The notes under the pieces were generated by a model. It ran no database searches. It was given only the letters and a program-made list of their open reading frames with translations, and had not been told where the DNA came from. 64,000 nt of DNA. Origin: Pochonia chlamydosporia 170 (Eukaryota > Ascomycota > Sordariomycetes > Hypocreales > Clavicipitaceae). The translations under genes and the position numbers were made by a program. The DNA is taken from contig NC_035790.1 in the NCBI RefSeq assembly GCF_001653235.2, positions 4,836,001-4,900,000 on the forward strand, read 5' to 3'. Position 1 is the first letter of the stretch, and every line of letters begins with the position of its first letter. Positions 12,054 to 23,643 of this stretch are shown here, piece after piece.

Positions 12054-13933
12054 TCACACTGCCAAAAACTCCTTGGTTATGTCCCAATTTTGCTGGCCGG
12101 TATTCAAATCTCGAAACACAGTTATCCAAATTCCCCCAGGTTCTCTCGGTCCTATCAACGTGTTCTTTACTCTCTTCGTTTCTGGTATATCGAATGGAGG
12201 TGAGACACTCATGTGCACCGGTAAACTGGAAGCCATGTGCGCCGCCGACTTCAATCGTGGATGCTCTGGAACCGCAGCGCCATTTTGCACCACAGGTCGA
12301 TTGAATGAGGCTTCCCCTTCGCCTTCAACATCACCATCAAACGCAACCGTCGCAGTATCTAGAGTAACAGCAGGCGGCGGAAGTGTCGGCGGCTTGGATA
12401 GCGGCACATGCAACTCATTGTCGCTCCATTGCGACGAAGTCGAATCAGACAATGTTGGCGTCGAAAGGGTAAACTCTTGCTCCGGGGATTCATACGCAGC
12501 CTTTGTTTCCGCTACCGTGGTGTCAAGGCCCTGCTCTTCCATCTCTATAATCCTAGACGCTATTATAATAGTCTCTCTAGCATGCCACAAATTTTCCTTC
12601 CTATTTCGCAACTCGTCTTTGAGCAGTAATCGAAGCGCGGCGCGGCGCAGAGTCGGATGACGACACTTTGTAGCCGTCCAGTATAACGGTGCGATTAGTT
12701 CCGTCTCAAAGCTGAATTCCGGAAGCTTCTTTGAAGCATTCGTTTGATTCACTACTGCCGAGGCGAGTGATATTATGGACGCAAATGCTGCGATGTGGTT
12801 ATCGTAGGCCAGCTGAAGAGGCTGCAAAGCGGTGCATATCCAGATGACTGCCGCGTGGTAGTATATTTGCAACAGATTCTGCGAAATGCGTAAGGAAGTG
12901 CTTTGAGCAAGATTTGTTGTAAGCATAGTAAAGGAATTATTCCAGTCCGAAAGTTGGTTCAGTAATGATTGCTGAACTGCCTCCAAGGCGGCCACTTCGA
13001 GATAATTCGGTGTTGCATACGCTGCAGGCTTGGCCTGGGTTGTGAATCTCAACGCGTCATCCAGAAGGTGATATAGACGGTTTTTGGCATCCCTCAAGGT
13101 TTTAAACTCAACGGGAGTTGCAGTTGAGCTTCTCAATGTGTCTGGAATAGCCTCGGGTCTCGTTCCGAAGAGGAAGCTCGCCAAACTGAGACGAGCGTAG
13201 ATGGGTACTAGATCTCTCTTTACCAGGTCTAATGCAGATGATTCGACGTCCTCAAGTTGGGATAGTAATTTCCGTCCTTGGCAGATGTGAAGCTGTGATA
13301 CTTGACTGCGATCGAGCAGGAACTCGATGCAGGTGAAGAGTACGCAGACTAGCAACGGAACGGCCATGGATCCATCGTCTGATCTCCAGTTCCTCATGGC
13401 ATTAATAGCCTTTCCATACTCTGAAAATGCAAAGACAGGTTTTCGTGCATGATCAGTTCCATCCTTGGCAAGTTCACATTCAAGAAAGCTGCTGAGGGAG
13501 AGAAGTGAGTGATGTACAACTGGTTCCGTCAGACTGAGTTGCAGAACTGTTTCGCCCCAGAATTCGGAGGTATAGATGCCTCCAAGGATGGGGATCAACC
13601 GAGCATGATAGTAATCAAAAGCTCGTCGTCCGTTTGCGCTCTCAAATTCTATTGTCGGAGACATATGGCGAAGCAGAGCCTGCGAACGAGATGTTGAAGA
13701 TGGATAACCATCGCACTTGCGTCCCGACTTGAGACAGCGCAGACAGGTAGGTTTTGCTTCATCACACTTTACTTTTCGCACTCTGTAAGAAGAAGACGGG
13801 GTTAGTTGATGCTAGGTGCCGTAGTCAGTATATAGTAGACTTTGACTTGCTTGCAAGTGATGCATCCTGTGCGGACTTTGCGAGAGCCTTTGCGGCCTGA
13901 TGGTCTTTGCTCGGATTGCGGCGATTCCGACAT
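12054..13933 (-). CDS. Zn2Cys6 fungal-type transcription factor
   Basis: Predicted nuclear DNA-binding regulator of 603 aa. Two exons: 13933-13851 and 13782-12054. The binuclear zinc cluster is C-x2-C-x6-C-x6-C-x2-C-x6-C at Cys24, 27, 34, 41, 44 and 51, beginning RTGCITCK and continuing VRKVKCDEAKPTCLRC, preceded by basic residues. The rest is a helical middle region of the kind seen in fungal regulators (HHSLLSLSSFLECELAK, then TTNLAQSTSLRISQNLLQIY), with an acidic, Ser/Thr/Pro-rich segment before the C-terminus. The intron (13850-13783, 68 nt) must use a GC donor (GCAAGT) with a normal CAG acceptor and splits the Lys28 codon inside the zinc cluster; no GT donor keeps the cluster in frame. 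Target genes cannot be inferred from its neighbours. Confidence 0.93.
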
Positions 13934-15301
13934 GTTGTTGCGCCAAGGTCAATTGGCAATTGTAGTCTACGTTGTTCAGGCATATCACAAGAATAGAATC
14001 AATTAGAGTTGCCGATAATATCGTGCAGCGAGAGAAACTGCTAACCACAAGTACCGGTTTTGCCTGGTGAGTCTGACATCGGACTACTCTTTGACGACCG
14101 TGACCGTGGCTTGTGCATGATGCCGCGTGGTTGGCCAAGCAAATCAAGCAATTGCATTGGATGGATGCTGATGTCCTGCACAGCGTAAGCATAATAAGCA
14201 CCAGGCACACACAACACTCAATAGAGTCAATCCAAATTTAGAGAATTGGCCCAAATTCAGCGTTGCCATGACCAGTATCACATCGTCTCGTCAAAGTCGA
14301 GTCCATTTCTGGACGGAAAGGCTTCCAGAATTCTCTCTAAGCCCTGATACCTGCTCCGGTCAATCCCAATTTAAACCTGTTTGGTCCCAATCGACAGATT
14401 TTGCAAAGGGAAATTACAGGCACGACATTTTGACGTGCTAATTTGGGCAATCAATGCAGGTCAAAACAAAACGCCATCCCGTTTCAAAGGCCCAGAATTC
14501 AGTGGGGACATTCAACGCCCTCTCCTTCAGATGCGCAATTGAAGCTCAAGCAAACAGGGCGAGACAAAAAGGTTTTGAGGTTTGCGAACCACCTACATAT
14601 CTTGGCAGCATTTCTCGTGTCGCTTCGGTTCCTGATCAAGGCCACTCGAGGCACCAAGACTCAATTAAATATTTCCCAAACGGGGTTCTGTCTCAAATCC
14701 AAAATGTCTGACATCGTTTCGCCGTTGCTCAATAAGGCTGATGGGGACCGATGTCGAGGTTGATGCTGTGAAAGATGGCGAAGCCCATGCCACGATGACC
14801 GTCACCAGCCAATCAGCGTCACGGTCCACTTGTACTTGCCGTCTTTGCTCGAATTTCTGGGCTTTCTGGAGGTCGGATTTCCATCCTCATTGGAACTCGG
14901 CCTCATGCAAGGTGGGTTTCGACGCACTGCCCCTGGTGTTCCCTGATGTTCCTTGATGGTCTGCTTTGCAGCCTGGAGGTATCACCTCCTGCAAGAGCCT
15001 CAGCTGAGAGACATTGCTGCTGTCTCCCATGATCGATCCGTGGACATGGCGCTCGCTGGTGAGGTTGGACGGGACTTTACCCCGGAGGCCCCATTGCGAT
15101 GCATGTCTTGCGGTTGTGACTCGACAATTCGTTCGACCTTAATAGAAACTCGACCACAGCAACTGAACTGCAACTCCTTCATGTCGCGTCTTTACTTGTT
15201 AAGTTGATTTCCGTCTCTCTCTGATATTTTTCAACCATTAAAATACGTCGTCGGAAGGCAAATCCTGTTGCAAACGCCCGCCTAGTTGTAGTCGCCTTTC
15301 A
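13934..15301. other. Divergent intergenic region (Zn2Cys6 gene / C2H2-like gene)
   Basis: About 1.4 kb between two divergent genes, presumably promoters and long 5' leaders. Only short frames without family features were seen. No repeat or RNA gene was recognised. Confidence 0.55.
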
Positions 15302-17615
15302 ATGGATGCTCGACCACCAAGGCTTCAATCGCCAATGCGAGATGCCGACAGCATCCATCTACCTCTGCATCTCCGTCAAGACATTGACAAGGCCCTATCC
15401 TCAGCTCAACAAGATGCTACCAGTTATCGCAAGAAGTTTCCCGAGAGCCTTCATTTTGCATCCAGCAACTTTCGCATGAGGTCGCGAACAGCCTCCACCA
15501 GAAGCAGCATCTCATCAGCGCACATTCCTGACTCGGCGACAGCCTACTCCCCGTCAACTCTCGCCAGTCCCTTGAGCTCCAGCTATGCGAGTGACATTCA
15601 AGAGCGTTTTGCTTGTCACACACTAGAAGGATCAAGACCGCCCAGCAGGATACGCCATCGCCACCGCCCGTCTATCGCAACCTGTTCTACCTTTATCAAT
15701 GACGATGATGAGAGTCCCGTCTACGTTGGCTATCACGACGTAGCAGAAAAGATTAAAGAGGTCGACAGTGACTATTCTGATCCTATTGAGACGCATCAAG
15801 TTGATGTTGATGAGTGCGTCACATCTCTCATTCTTGCCATTGCTTGTAAACTCGACTAACTTTCTATCTGTAGGCCAGAAACAGATGCAACACCAATCAA
15901 AGTGGAAGATGATGCCCTGACGCCTGGAAAAGACAGTGACTGGGAACAGAACCAGACTCCTTGCGCATCTCCCACCCAGAAGTCTGAAATCTCCTTTACT
16001 ACCTTTGGTGACACCGTCTCATCGGACGATGCTGATGGAATCCTTGACTACACCCTTCAACTCGTCTACGGCATTGAACTTAGTGAAGCACAGGCTCCAA
16101 CAGGAGCATTGCACCAAGTCGTTTCAAAATTCGTGCGCGAGTTGGGTCAGCACATCTGGCAAGCTCCCCTGGATGGACAAACCTCCCAAACCATGTCTGG
16201 CTCAAGTTCTTCCGCCTCCCCATCTGGGGCAGGCGGAGATGGGTCACAGGGCTTTGGGAAGCGCAAGAAGCAGGCAAACGGAGACGAGGGCGGCGAGGAT
16301 CTTACCGATGGCGAAGGATCCGGCTATATCCCGTCCAAACGAATCAAACCAAGTCCAAAGGAAGACGAAAACCTGCGCCTTAGCTGTCCGTATAGGAAAC
16401 GGAATCCGCATCGCTTCAATGTGCGCGACCATCATAGCTGCGCAATGACGTATTTTCCCAAGTTTGCAGAGTTAAGGTGAGCAACCTAACCTTTGTATTC
16501 GTAAGTTTTGAGACCAAGCTAATGCGGATAATAGACAACACATTGTCAAGCAGCACAAGCGAGATGATCCCTCTGCATTTGTGTGCGACCGCTGCACACG
16601 AGACTTCCGAACCAGAAAAGAGCTCAGGGACCATCAGCGGCAACCGAAGGAGCACATGTGCGACATTTCGGACCACGACCCCGAGGCTGGGATTGACGGA
16701 CCTACGTCGAACAAGCTCCTCAGTCGCAAGAGAGTCAGTGGTGCATCTTCCGAAGTGCAATGGAAGGAAATCTGGAACATTCTATTCCCAGACGACGACG
16801 ATAACCTAGTCCGGCCATATCGTAAGTGTGCCACCATACAACCCCTTTCCAAACTGCCTACTAATACTGCTGCTTCAGACTATACTCCTGTAATTGAACA
16901 CTTTGAGCTGTCTGCACACTATCTGGAAGCCTTCAACTACCTGCAATCCTCCCTGCGAGACAAAATCTCCAACCCCGCAACTCTAGAGACATTGGCAACC
17001 AAATTCCACCACTGCTTCATCGAAACAGTCGAAAGATGCGTCCTAACCTCTCAGAGCATGCCCTACACCAACCGCAGCAACAAGCGCAACGAGCCAGCAA
17101 GAATACAAAGTACACAAAGCCTAATTAGCAGAAAAACAAGAGGAACAGCTTCAAGGCCAGACTCGGGCGTCGTCATTGATGACACCTCGGAAGAGAGTGG
17201 CAGTATCATTGGATCATCGTCGCTATGTCACAGAGATAGCGTCAGGACAGTTACAAGCTATGCAGGCCGACGAGGCAGCAACATAGCTCCCAAGGGTAAT
17301 GCCGACGTGTTCCCAACGCCTATTACTTCAACTGGCTTGAACCAGAGTCCGGCGGAACCCTTGCCAGCGTTCACCTTTGGCGCAAACATGAACAACCTGA
17401 CGGCGGCTACAACCGTAGAAGAATGGGCCAATAGCTTGTCGTTCAACCAGCATGACGGCACGTTTGGAATGGGAAACCAGTGGATTAGTGATACAAACAT
17501 GACGCCACAGGCGGAATTCGGGTTGGATGAGTCATTGCTTTATGAGGCGAATTTCTGTACGATGGATGACACTTTTACGAATCTTCATGGGACAAAAACT
17601 GATGGGGCTATATAA
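15302..17615 (+). CDS. C2H2-like zinc-finger protein of unknown role
   Basis: Predicted nuclear protein of 712 aa from four exons: 15302-15813, 15874-16476, 16535-16821 and 16879-17615 (donors GTGCGT, GTGAGC and GTAAGT). Residues 1-170 are Ser/Arg-rich and probably disordered. After an acidic region with a basic RKKQ/PSKRIK patch comes the fungal motif LRLSCPYRKRNPHRF ... HHSCAMTYFPKFAELRQHI ... KQH, followed by a C2H2-like finger FVCDRCTRDFRTRKELRDH. The pattern (CPxxKxxP, a Cys, then H-x3-5-H, then CxRC...F...L..H) is shared by many fungal proteins annotated only as C2H2 domain-containing. The C-terminal region is Ser/Asn-rich. A regulatory role is plausible, but no target or pathway is visible. 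Confidence 0.85.
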
Positions 17616-17894
17616 AAGGATCAATGGATAATGGGAGGTAATTTAATTCTTATGGTTCCCAATTCTTTTGGGAAATTTTGTACTATTCGTCAGCCTTTTG
17701 GCTTGTTTTATTCCCACGCCGGGATAAAAATATACTTAAAATACACATGGTATATATGACGCTTTGTCACGTCTGATGCAAAATCCCTCTCTTGCGCCAG
17801 TATCCAAAACCCAATTTCCCAAATATACACACATTCCCCCTTGAAATCAAACAAACTTGGTTTTTAAATCCCCCAACGCCAAAACTCATCCCAT

Positions 17895-19231
17895 TCACCT
17901 CCGTTCCAGCTCCAAGCTCCGTTTCGACGACTCAGAATTCGGCCTCGTATCCCTCCTCACATCATACATAATGTCCACCCTGACCCCATTCTCAGGCAGC
18001 CCATCCTCGTCAACAAGATTATCGGCGCTCTCGCTCCTCGTCAGCGCGCCCTTTTCAATCGTCGTCCTCGTCCGGACAGTCATGTGCGTCATGTCACTCA
18101 GCTCCGTCACCGCCCTCTCTGAACTAGGATTGGACGCTGACTTGCGCGACGAATTCGGCGTTACTTTGCTCTTGACAGATCCCGCGGCGGAGCGGAACCA
18201 CCGCAGGACCATGTGTAGTGTTGGGATTGTGCCGCAGACAATCATGAGGAAGAGCTCGCCGGTTACCCAGACGAATATGTCGTAGGTTGCCCAAGTCTGG
18301 TCGACTCGGTTGCCGAGTTGGACGAGGTACTGGGTCTTGATGCCGGAGCAGATGGATGTTAGGATGTTGAGGCCGAATACTATTGTGAGTTGGATCTTTT
18401 CGGTTCTCGTGCTGTTGAGTTGCCAGAAGATGGTGGCGGGGATTATGGCAAGACAGGCGTCGGCAAAGGTGTTGTAGGCTTAAGATGGTTGTTAGTTTGA
18501 CCTTGCGATATCATGATACTGGGAGATAGAGTGCCGCAGTCGCCTTTGACTCTTATATAAGGGGATTTGACTTTGACTTACATCCTGTAAAGGTTCCAAA
18601 GCCCGCCATAACATGCGGATCTATGCATTTTCCTTCCACTCTCTTATCCCATAGCGCATTCGCCGGCGAGCATTGCGCAAACGTCAAAACCGAACAGGAA
18701 ATAGCAATCAAAGCCGCAAGTGTAATCGGAACGATCCACAGGAACAGTCGATGCCAGCGCAGTTCCGTCAACTCAATGATTTGCAGCAGCAATGCCGCTA
18801 CTGATATCTTTCCGCACGCGACTCCAATAATACCAAACGGTTGACTGAGCCAGTTTAATAGCAAAACGGTCGCAACGTTGTCGGGGCCTGTTTTGGCAAC
18901 GTCTTGGATGTGTCGTAGTCCTCCGCGGTTGGCGTACAATGTCAATGTGATGCTCCATCCAAAAAAGCACATCTGCCAAGTTAGAAAGTCAGCATGGAAA
19001 TTGTTCTGTATATACGGCTCCTTCAGGAACATGGTGGTTCCTCCGGGGCAGTCTTACCATGGCGCAAACCATAAACACATCATCCCAGCCAAACATGCGG
19101 TGATGTAACCGCGAATACACCCGGAGTAACGACGTGATCAATGCCAAAGATGTAAGTGCCCACAAGAGACGGATGACTTCTGGCCCTCGGTCTGGGACAG
19201 GTCCGATGGCATCAAGCGGTGGAGGGTCCAT
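17895..19231 (-). CDS. SAT4/Pth11-like integral membrane protein (fungal rhodopsin-like domain)
   Basis: Predicted seven-helix plasma-membrane protein of 382 aa from three exons: 19231-19058, 18972-18582 and 18478-17895. TM1 is in VIRLLWALTSLALITSLL. Family marks follow: GWDDVFMVCAM, the loop GLRHIQDVAK, LLNWLSQPFGIIGVACGKISVA, LTFAQCSPANALWDKRVEGKCID and NTFADACLAIIPATIFWQL. After the last helix there is a Ser/Arg-rich cytosolic tail of about 110 residues. Related proteins include the Magnaporthe surface sensor PTH11 (which carries an extra CFEM domain, absent here) and SAT4 of trichothecene clusters. Function is unproven for most of the family; a receptor-like role is inference. The second intron uses an unusual AAG acceptor. 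Confidence 0.9.
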
Positions 19232-21464
19232 GATTAGAGGATGCCGGAGTTGAAACCCCCTATGTTGGCTGTAGAAACGTTGGTTGTCTATCGACGACCA
19301 AAACAGCGCAATGGGGATGAATAGTTGAAAGTACTTGGATGAAACTCATCACCACGAGTTCAAAGACGAACCATGAACCACTTGACGGGACGGGTCTGAT
19401 CTAAATGGGTCATAAAGTCTAAAACAGAAGACGGGAAGAAACAAAGAAAAGGAAAACACGTTCAAGAGTGGCATGTATGTAAACCCAGTGCTAGTCGATA
19501 GGGAGTAACAAGACACTGACTGACTGACTGTGACTGACTGGATGAGGGAGGGCCAGATGGACTGGGGGTGCAAGAAAGCTTCAAAACTGGGACTGGGATC
19601 AAGATCAACCTGTGGGAATAATAGCCACACCACAACCAGCACTAGGACCGGGGACAACGGCCCATGTAGCTATCAGTTAGTGCTCATGGTGTCAAAGCAG
19701 CTCCATAATTCGAGCAGTCTTTACCGTTCATGGTAGTTCCCATGAAGAAACTTACAATGCCACGAGACTCAGCAACGAGGGCCAAGATTTCAGGCGTCTG
19801 AGTTAAGGTGATTATTTTTTCCACGTCTACTATGAGCTCAACCGCGGAGTATTTACTCCATAGATTCAAAGGCGTCCACTTTGTCCATCAAATCAGCCCT
19901 GATGTCTTACAGGTTGCGAAGCGAGCCAACCCCGTCGCCGGTGTCAAGAGATGCAAACCTGTGGAATGGCGGAGACCGAAGAACCTTGTCGGAGGATTTT
20001 GCTTCTTTCCAACTCTTCCAAAAGGCCCCCAGACACAGTGGAGCAGTTCTGCCATGTGTGCTCATTTCTCACAAGCCCATTGAACAGGCTCCGTCTCATC
20101 GCGTTATTCTCCGCGCTGCTGGTTTCAAAGGAGGCCCTTGTCGTGCAAATCAACAAGGTACAGCGGTGGTGCAACACGCCATCACGGCCGTGATTCCCTG
20201 AATCTTTTCCCAGCCGGGTCGTCTTGCTGAACATTTTGCTTTCTGCAGTCTTACCTCCCCATCATGTAGGTTTAATGACCTGGTCCCTGGAGGATCGGCA
20301 GTAGTGAGTCCCCAACAAGAGCAACTTGGCGGTTGCAGGCCCTGGCGATTTCTCAACTCAACAGAGAAAGGGGACAAGAGGACAATGACAAGAATGACCA
20401 GCGGCTGAATCTCCGGTCCACTCGCTGATGTTGAAGATCCCTGCTGGTCGACCATTACAGAACGCCAGTCCCGACGCTTGGAACGCCACGGCAAGCCAAG
20501 GGCGGCCATGACGGGTCAAAATGTCGCAACCACGGGCACTTCAGCCTATTGAGAGGAAACTAGGGGATTTTCAGACCATGTCTGAGTCTTCGTTCCGCGC
20601 CGTTCCCGGTGGCCCGTGAGGGCTTTTGGGTCATTTCGTCGCTGGGGTTCATTGGTTGCTTCATCTGAAGGCTGGCAAACGGTGGGCGAAAAAGCAACTT
20701 GTTCAAGAAGAAGGGAGGGATATCTTTAGTGTTGATCCGTTCTTTTATCCCCGGCTGTTTAGTTTCATTAGCGTGACTGCTGCGGGAATAGGACAATTAA
20801 GCGATTCTTCAGATTTGGCCTCCCGTTTCGCGATGGAGAAGATTCGAAAGAATTGAGGCGTCTGTCAAACTTTAACACCAACGTTTCCACCATTCAGCGT
20901 CGTGTCTACCAACATAGTCCTCGTACATCCCATAGCCCTGGAAAGTATGCAACCATGTTTCCAATTCCAAGTTGACGGGATTCCAAGGACTTCCCCCCCA
21001 TGTCCTCGCCTCCTCGGTCTTCTCGCTTATGCTTGCAAGTCCTTGCAGAACAAAATGCAACCCCTTGTCTTCCCTAGCACCATTGGGTTAGCAAGGTCGC
21101 AGTGCTTTGTCAATCAATTTTTTTTAGCCTGGCTAGGTTTCAGAAACCCCCTCTTTGCTGAAGCTGGAGGTTTTGTCGATGAGAGAGGTCAGTGAACAAG
21201 GCCCTTTAAACCTGTCTTGGTTGAGAAAAGAGACAACTCCTTTGCACATCCTCATCACCAGGGCGGACGAAAGGCATGTCACCGGCAGCAAAAGCAAGAA
21301 ATTGACATCCACTATTATCAGATTGCCTAAACGGTTCCTCACACGGCATTTGTGCATCGAGCACGGGAATCGGGAATCTGTTTGGTTGTATTGTATTACA
21401 GCGTCATCAGGAACGATCGCCTTCCCCACGTTTCCAGGCCCTGACAAAAATAAACCCATCAGCC
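19232..21464. other. 2.2-kb intergenic region
   Basis: Lies between the 5' ends of the SAT4-type gene and the O-methyltransferase. Short frames occur on both strands, none with family motifs or believable exon structure. It should carry both promoters. Confidence 0.5.
19515..19540. repeat. ACTG tetranucleotide microsatellite
   Basis: The ACTG/TGAC unit is repeated about six times with one interruption, in the upstream region of the SAT4-type gene. Confidence 0.8.
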
Positions 21465-23207
21465 ATGACTGCTGCTGTGAAACATCCTGCTGTGGACCTC
21501 GATGTTCTGATTGAGCAACTTCAGCGTGTCATTGCCAATCCGGAAGCAGTTGCGGCTGCTGGTCCTCAGAGACAAGAGGTTCTGCAGCTTGCTCGAACTG
21601 CGGCCGTTGCAATTGAAGAACCGTTTGAAACGGTCCAACGGCTTGCTTACTCTGTAAGTACTTTTCTATCTTCTCTGTTGTTGGCACATTTGTGTCCGAC
21701 GAAACATAAATTACACTTCACTTGCTAGTAAACGTTTGAGCACAAGTACCCCGAGACCTGTTACACCGGGGACTCTTAGCCGTATTTCAGCTCTTCCAGT
21801 ATCAATGCTTCCCTTTTCAGCACGTCCAATTAAGATTTCTGCAAATTCTTCCTCCATTGCTAGGTTGTCTTCATGTCTCGGTCAATACTTTGCGTTGCCA
21901 AGGGCTCCATATTTGAAGCTGGTAGCGATAAAGACAGGGGTGAGCCTGCAATGAAACAGAAACATCTCACACTCAACGAGAATCACTTGGAGAATGACTA
22001 GTTAACAAAAAGATTCCATTATCTTAGCCACTGCCATTGATTACCACCCGAGTTGCGCAAGAACACAAGATCTTTGCAACTCTCGTCGCCGCCAAAGAAC
22101 CAGTTAGCCTTGCAAACCTTCAAAATGCAACCGGCTTGGAAGAAGGTGTCCTTGAATCCATCCTGGACTACCTCTGCACTCAGGGTATGATCGACGAAAT
22201 TACCCCTGGAAACTTCGCTGCCACAAAGCTGTCCAACTTGATGATGGTTCCATTGTTCCAGGACGCCGTGACGCACTTGTAAGTACTACCAGATACTCTC
22301 ACCCATTTTCCATCCGCATATTTCTTCTGAGTCCATGAGACGGTACTCTAAAAAATGACTAAAAACTAATTTACTTACCCTCATACCATAGCCATGATAA
22401 TTGTCTGCCGGGATTCGGGGCGCTCAATACAGTCCTCAGTCAACCCGAAGCCAAGCTTAATGCCTTCAAAACAGGACAGCGCTCTGATGTCGACTTCTAC
22501 ACATGGTTAGAGACACACCCAGTGCAGCAAGGTGCATTCCATCGATTCATGGAGGCACAATTTGCTAGCCTACCAACTTGGCTTGACGTCGTGGACTTCA
22601 AGACGGAAATGGGCAAGGACCTCGCGTCTTCTGATGTGGCCTTTGTAGATGTTGGTGGCGGTAACGGCCAGCAATGCGCTTCGCTGAGGCAGAAGTTCCC
22701 CGATCTCCAAGGGCGCATTGTTCTCCAGGACAGGCCTGATGTTCTGAAAATAGCTTTGCCTGTTGATAACATGGATAAGATGGACTATGATTATCTGACA
22801 GAGCAGCCTGTCAAGAGTGAGTTATTCAACGTGTAAAACTGGCGAACTTCTCAAGCTGATATCCTTCTTCTCCAGATGCACGCGTATACTACTTCCGCCA
22901 GATCATGCACAACAATGATGACGAAACTTGCATCCGAATCCTGCAATCTCAGCTCCCTGCCATGGGACCAAATAGCGTGATCATCATCGATGACAAGACT
23001 TTGCCGGATAACAAGCCACCTCAGGGGACTCCGGGTGTTGAATATACCGCTGGTTTGAGCATAGCCATGAAGGTCATGTTTGATGCGCAGGAACGGCGCG
23101 AGGCACACTGGCGGGAGTTGCTCGGTAAGGCTGGTCTGGTGATTAAGGATATTCGGAAGTTTACCAAGTTTGAAGATTCGGCTATTATCGCTACCAAGGC
23201 TTCTTGA
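21465..23207 (+). CDS. Class I SAM-dependent O-methyltransferase (COMT-like, plant/fungal type)
   Basis: Predicted cytosolic enzyme methylating hydroxyl groups of small aromatic or polyketide-like molecules. Four exons: 21465-21653, 22028-22278, 22392-22816 and 22876-23207, giving 398 aa. The N-terminal part is a winged-helix dimerisation domain (ITTRVAQEHKIFATLVAA, then LESILDYLCTQGMID). SAM motif I is VAFVDVGGGNGQQC, followed by IVLQDRPDVL. The catalytic region is YYFRQIMHNNDDETCIRIL, where His corresponds to the general base of the usual HDWxD motif; the Trp is replaced by Asn. IIIDDKTLPD is the post-catalytic strand. The first intron is 374 nt, several times longer than others here. Many fungal relatives tailor secondary metabolites, but no backbone synthase lies nearby. 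It is convergent with the MFS gene at 23644. Confidence 0.93.
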
Positions 23208-23643
23208 AGGATTTTCAAGTATTAGATAGTTTATATCGTACAGATCGATGATAATAGACGTACTTTGCAATTGGTTTAATTTGTGATGAGCAATTCGATA
23301 AATGTATTTCTATTAGATTGGCGATGCAAGTTCATCACATGGCCGTCGTATGATGGAGATGAGCAGCATTCTCAGACATAACATTGGCCATACCGGTGCT
23401 TCGGGCAATATTTGCAGGCTCTAAGTCATTCGGCAATGTGTCGTTGTCAATTCAGGTAGATGTCGAATAGTGAACCCGACTGATATTTGCTACGGCCATC
23501 TACACCTCAAGTGTTGTTATCACGACAGAAGTACACGTTACTTGACTTGAACACCGCAACGCATGTCAACTCCGAACTACACCAGGTATCTCACTCCTAT
23601 AAGCCAAGCACAACTAAACTAACGTTGCGTCTTAGAAATCTCT
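23208..23643. other. Convergent spacer (O-methyltransferase / Git1-like transporter)
   Basis: 436 bp between two stop codons that face each other; presumably both 3' UTRs. No additional feature seen. Confidence 0.6.
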
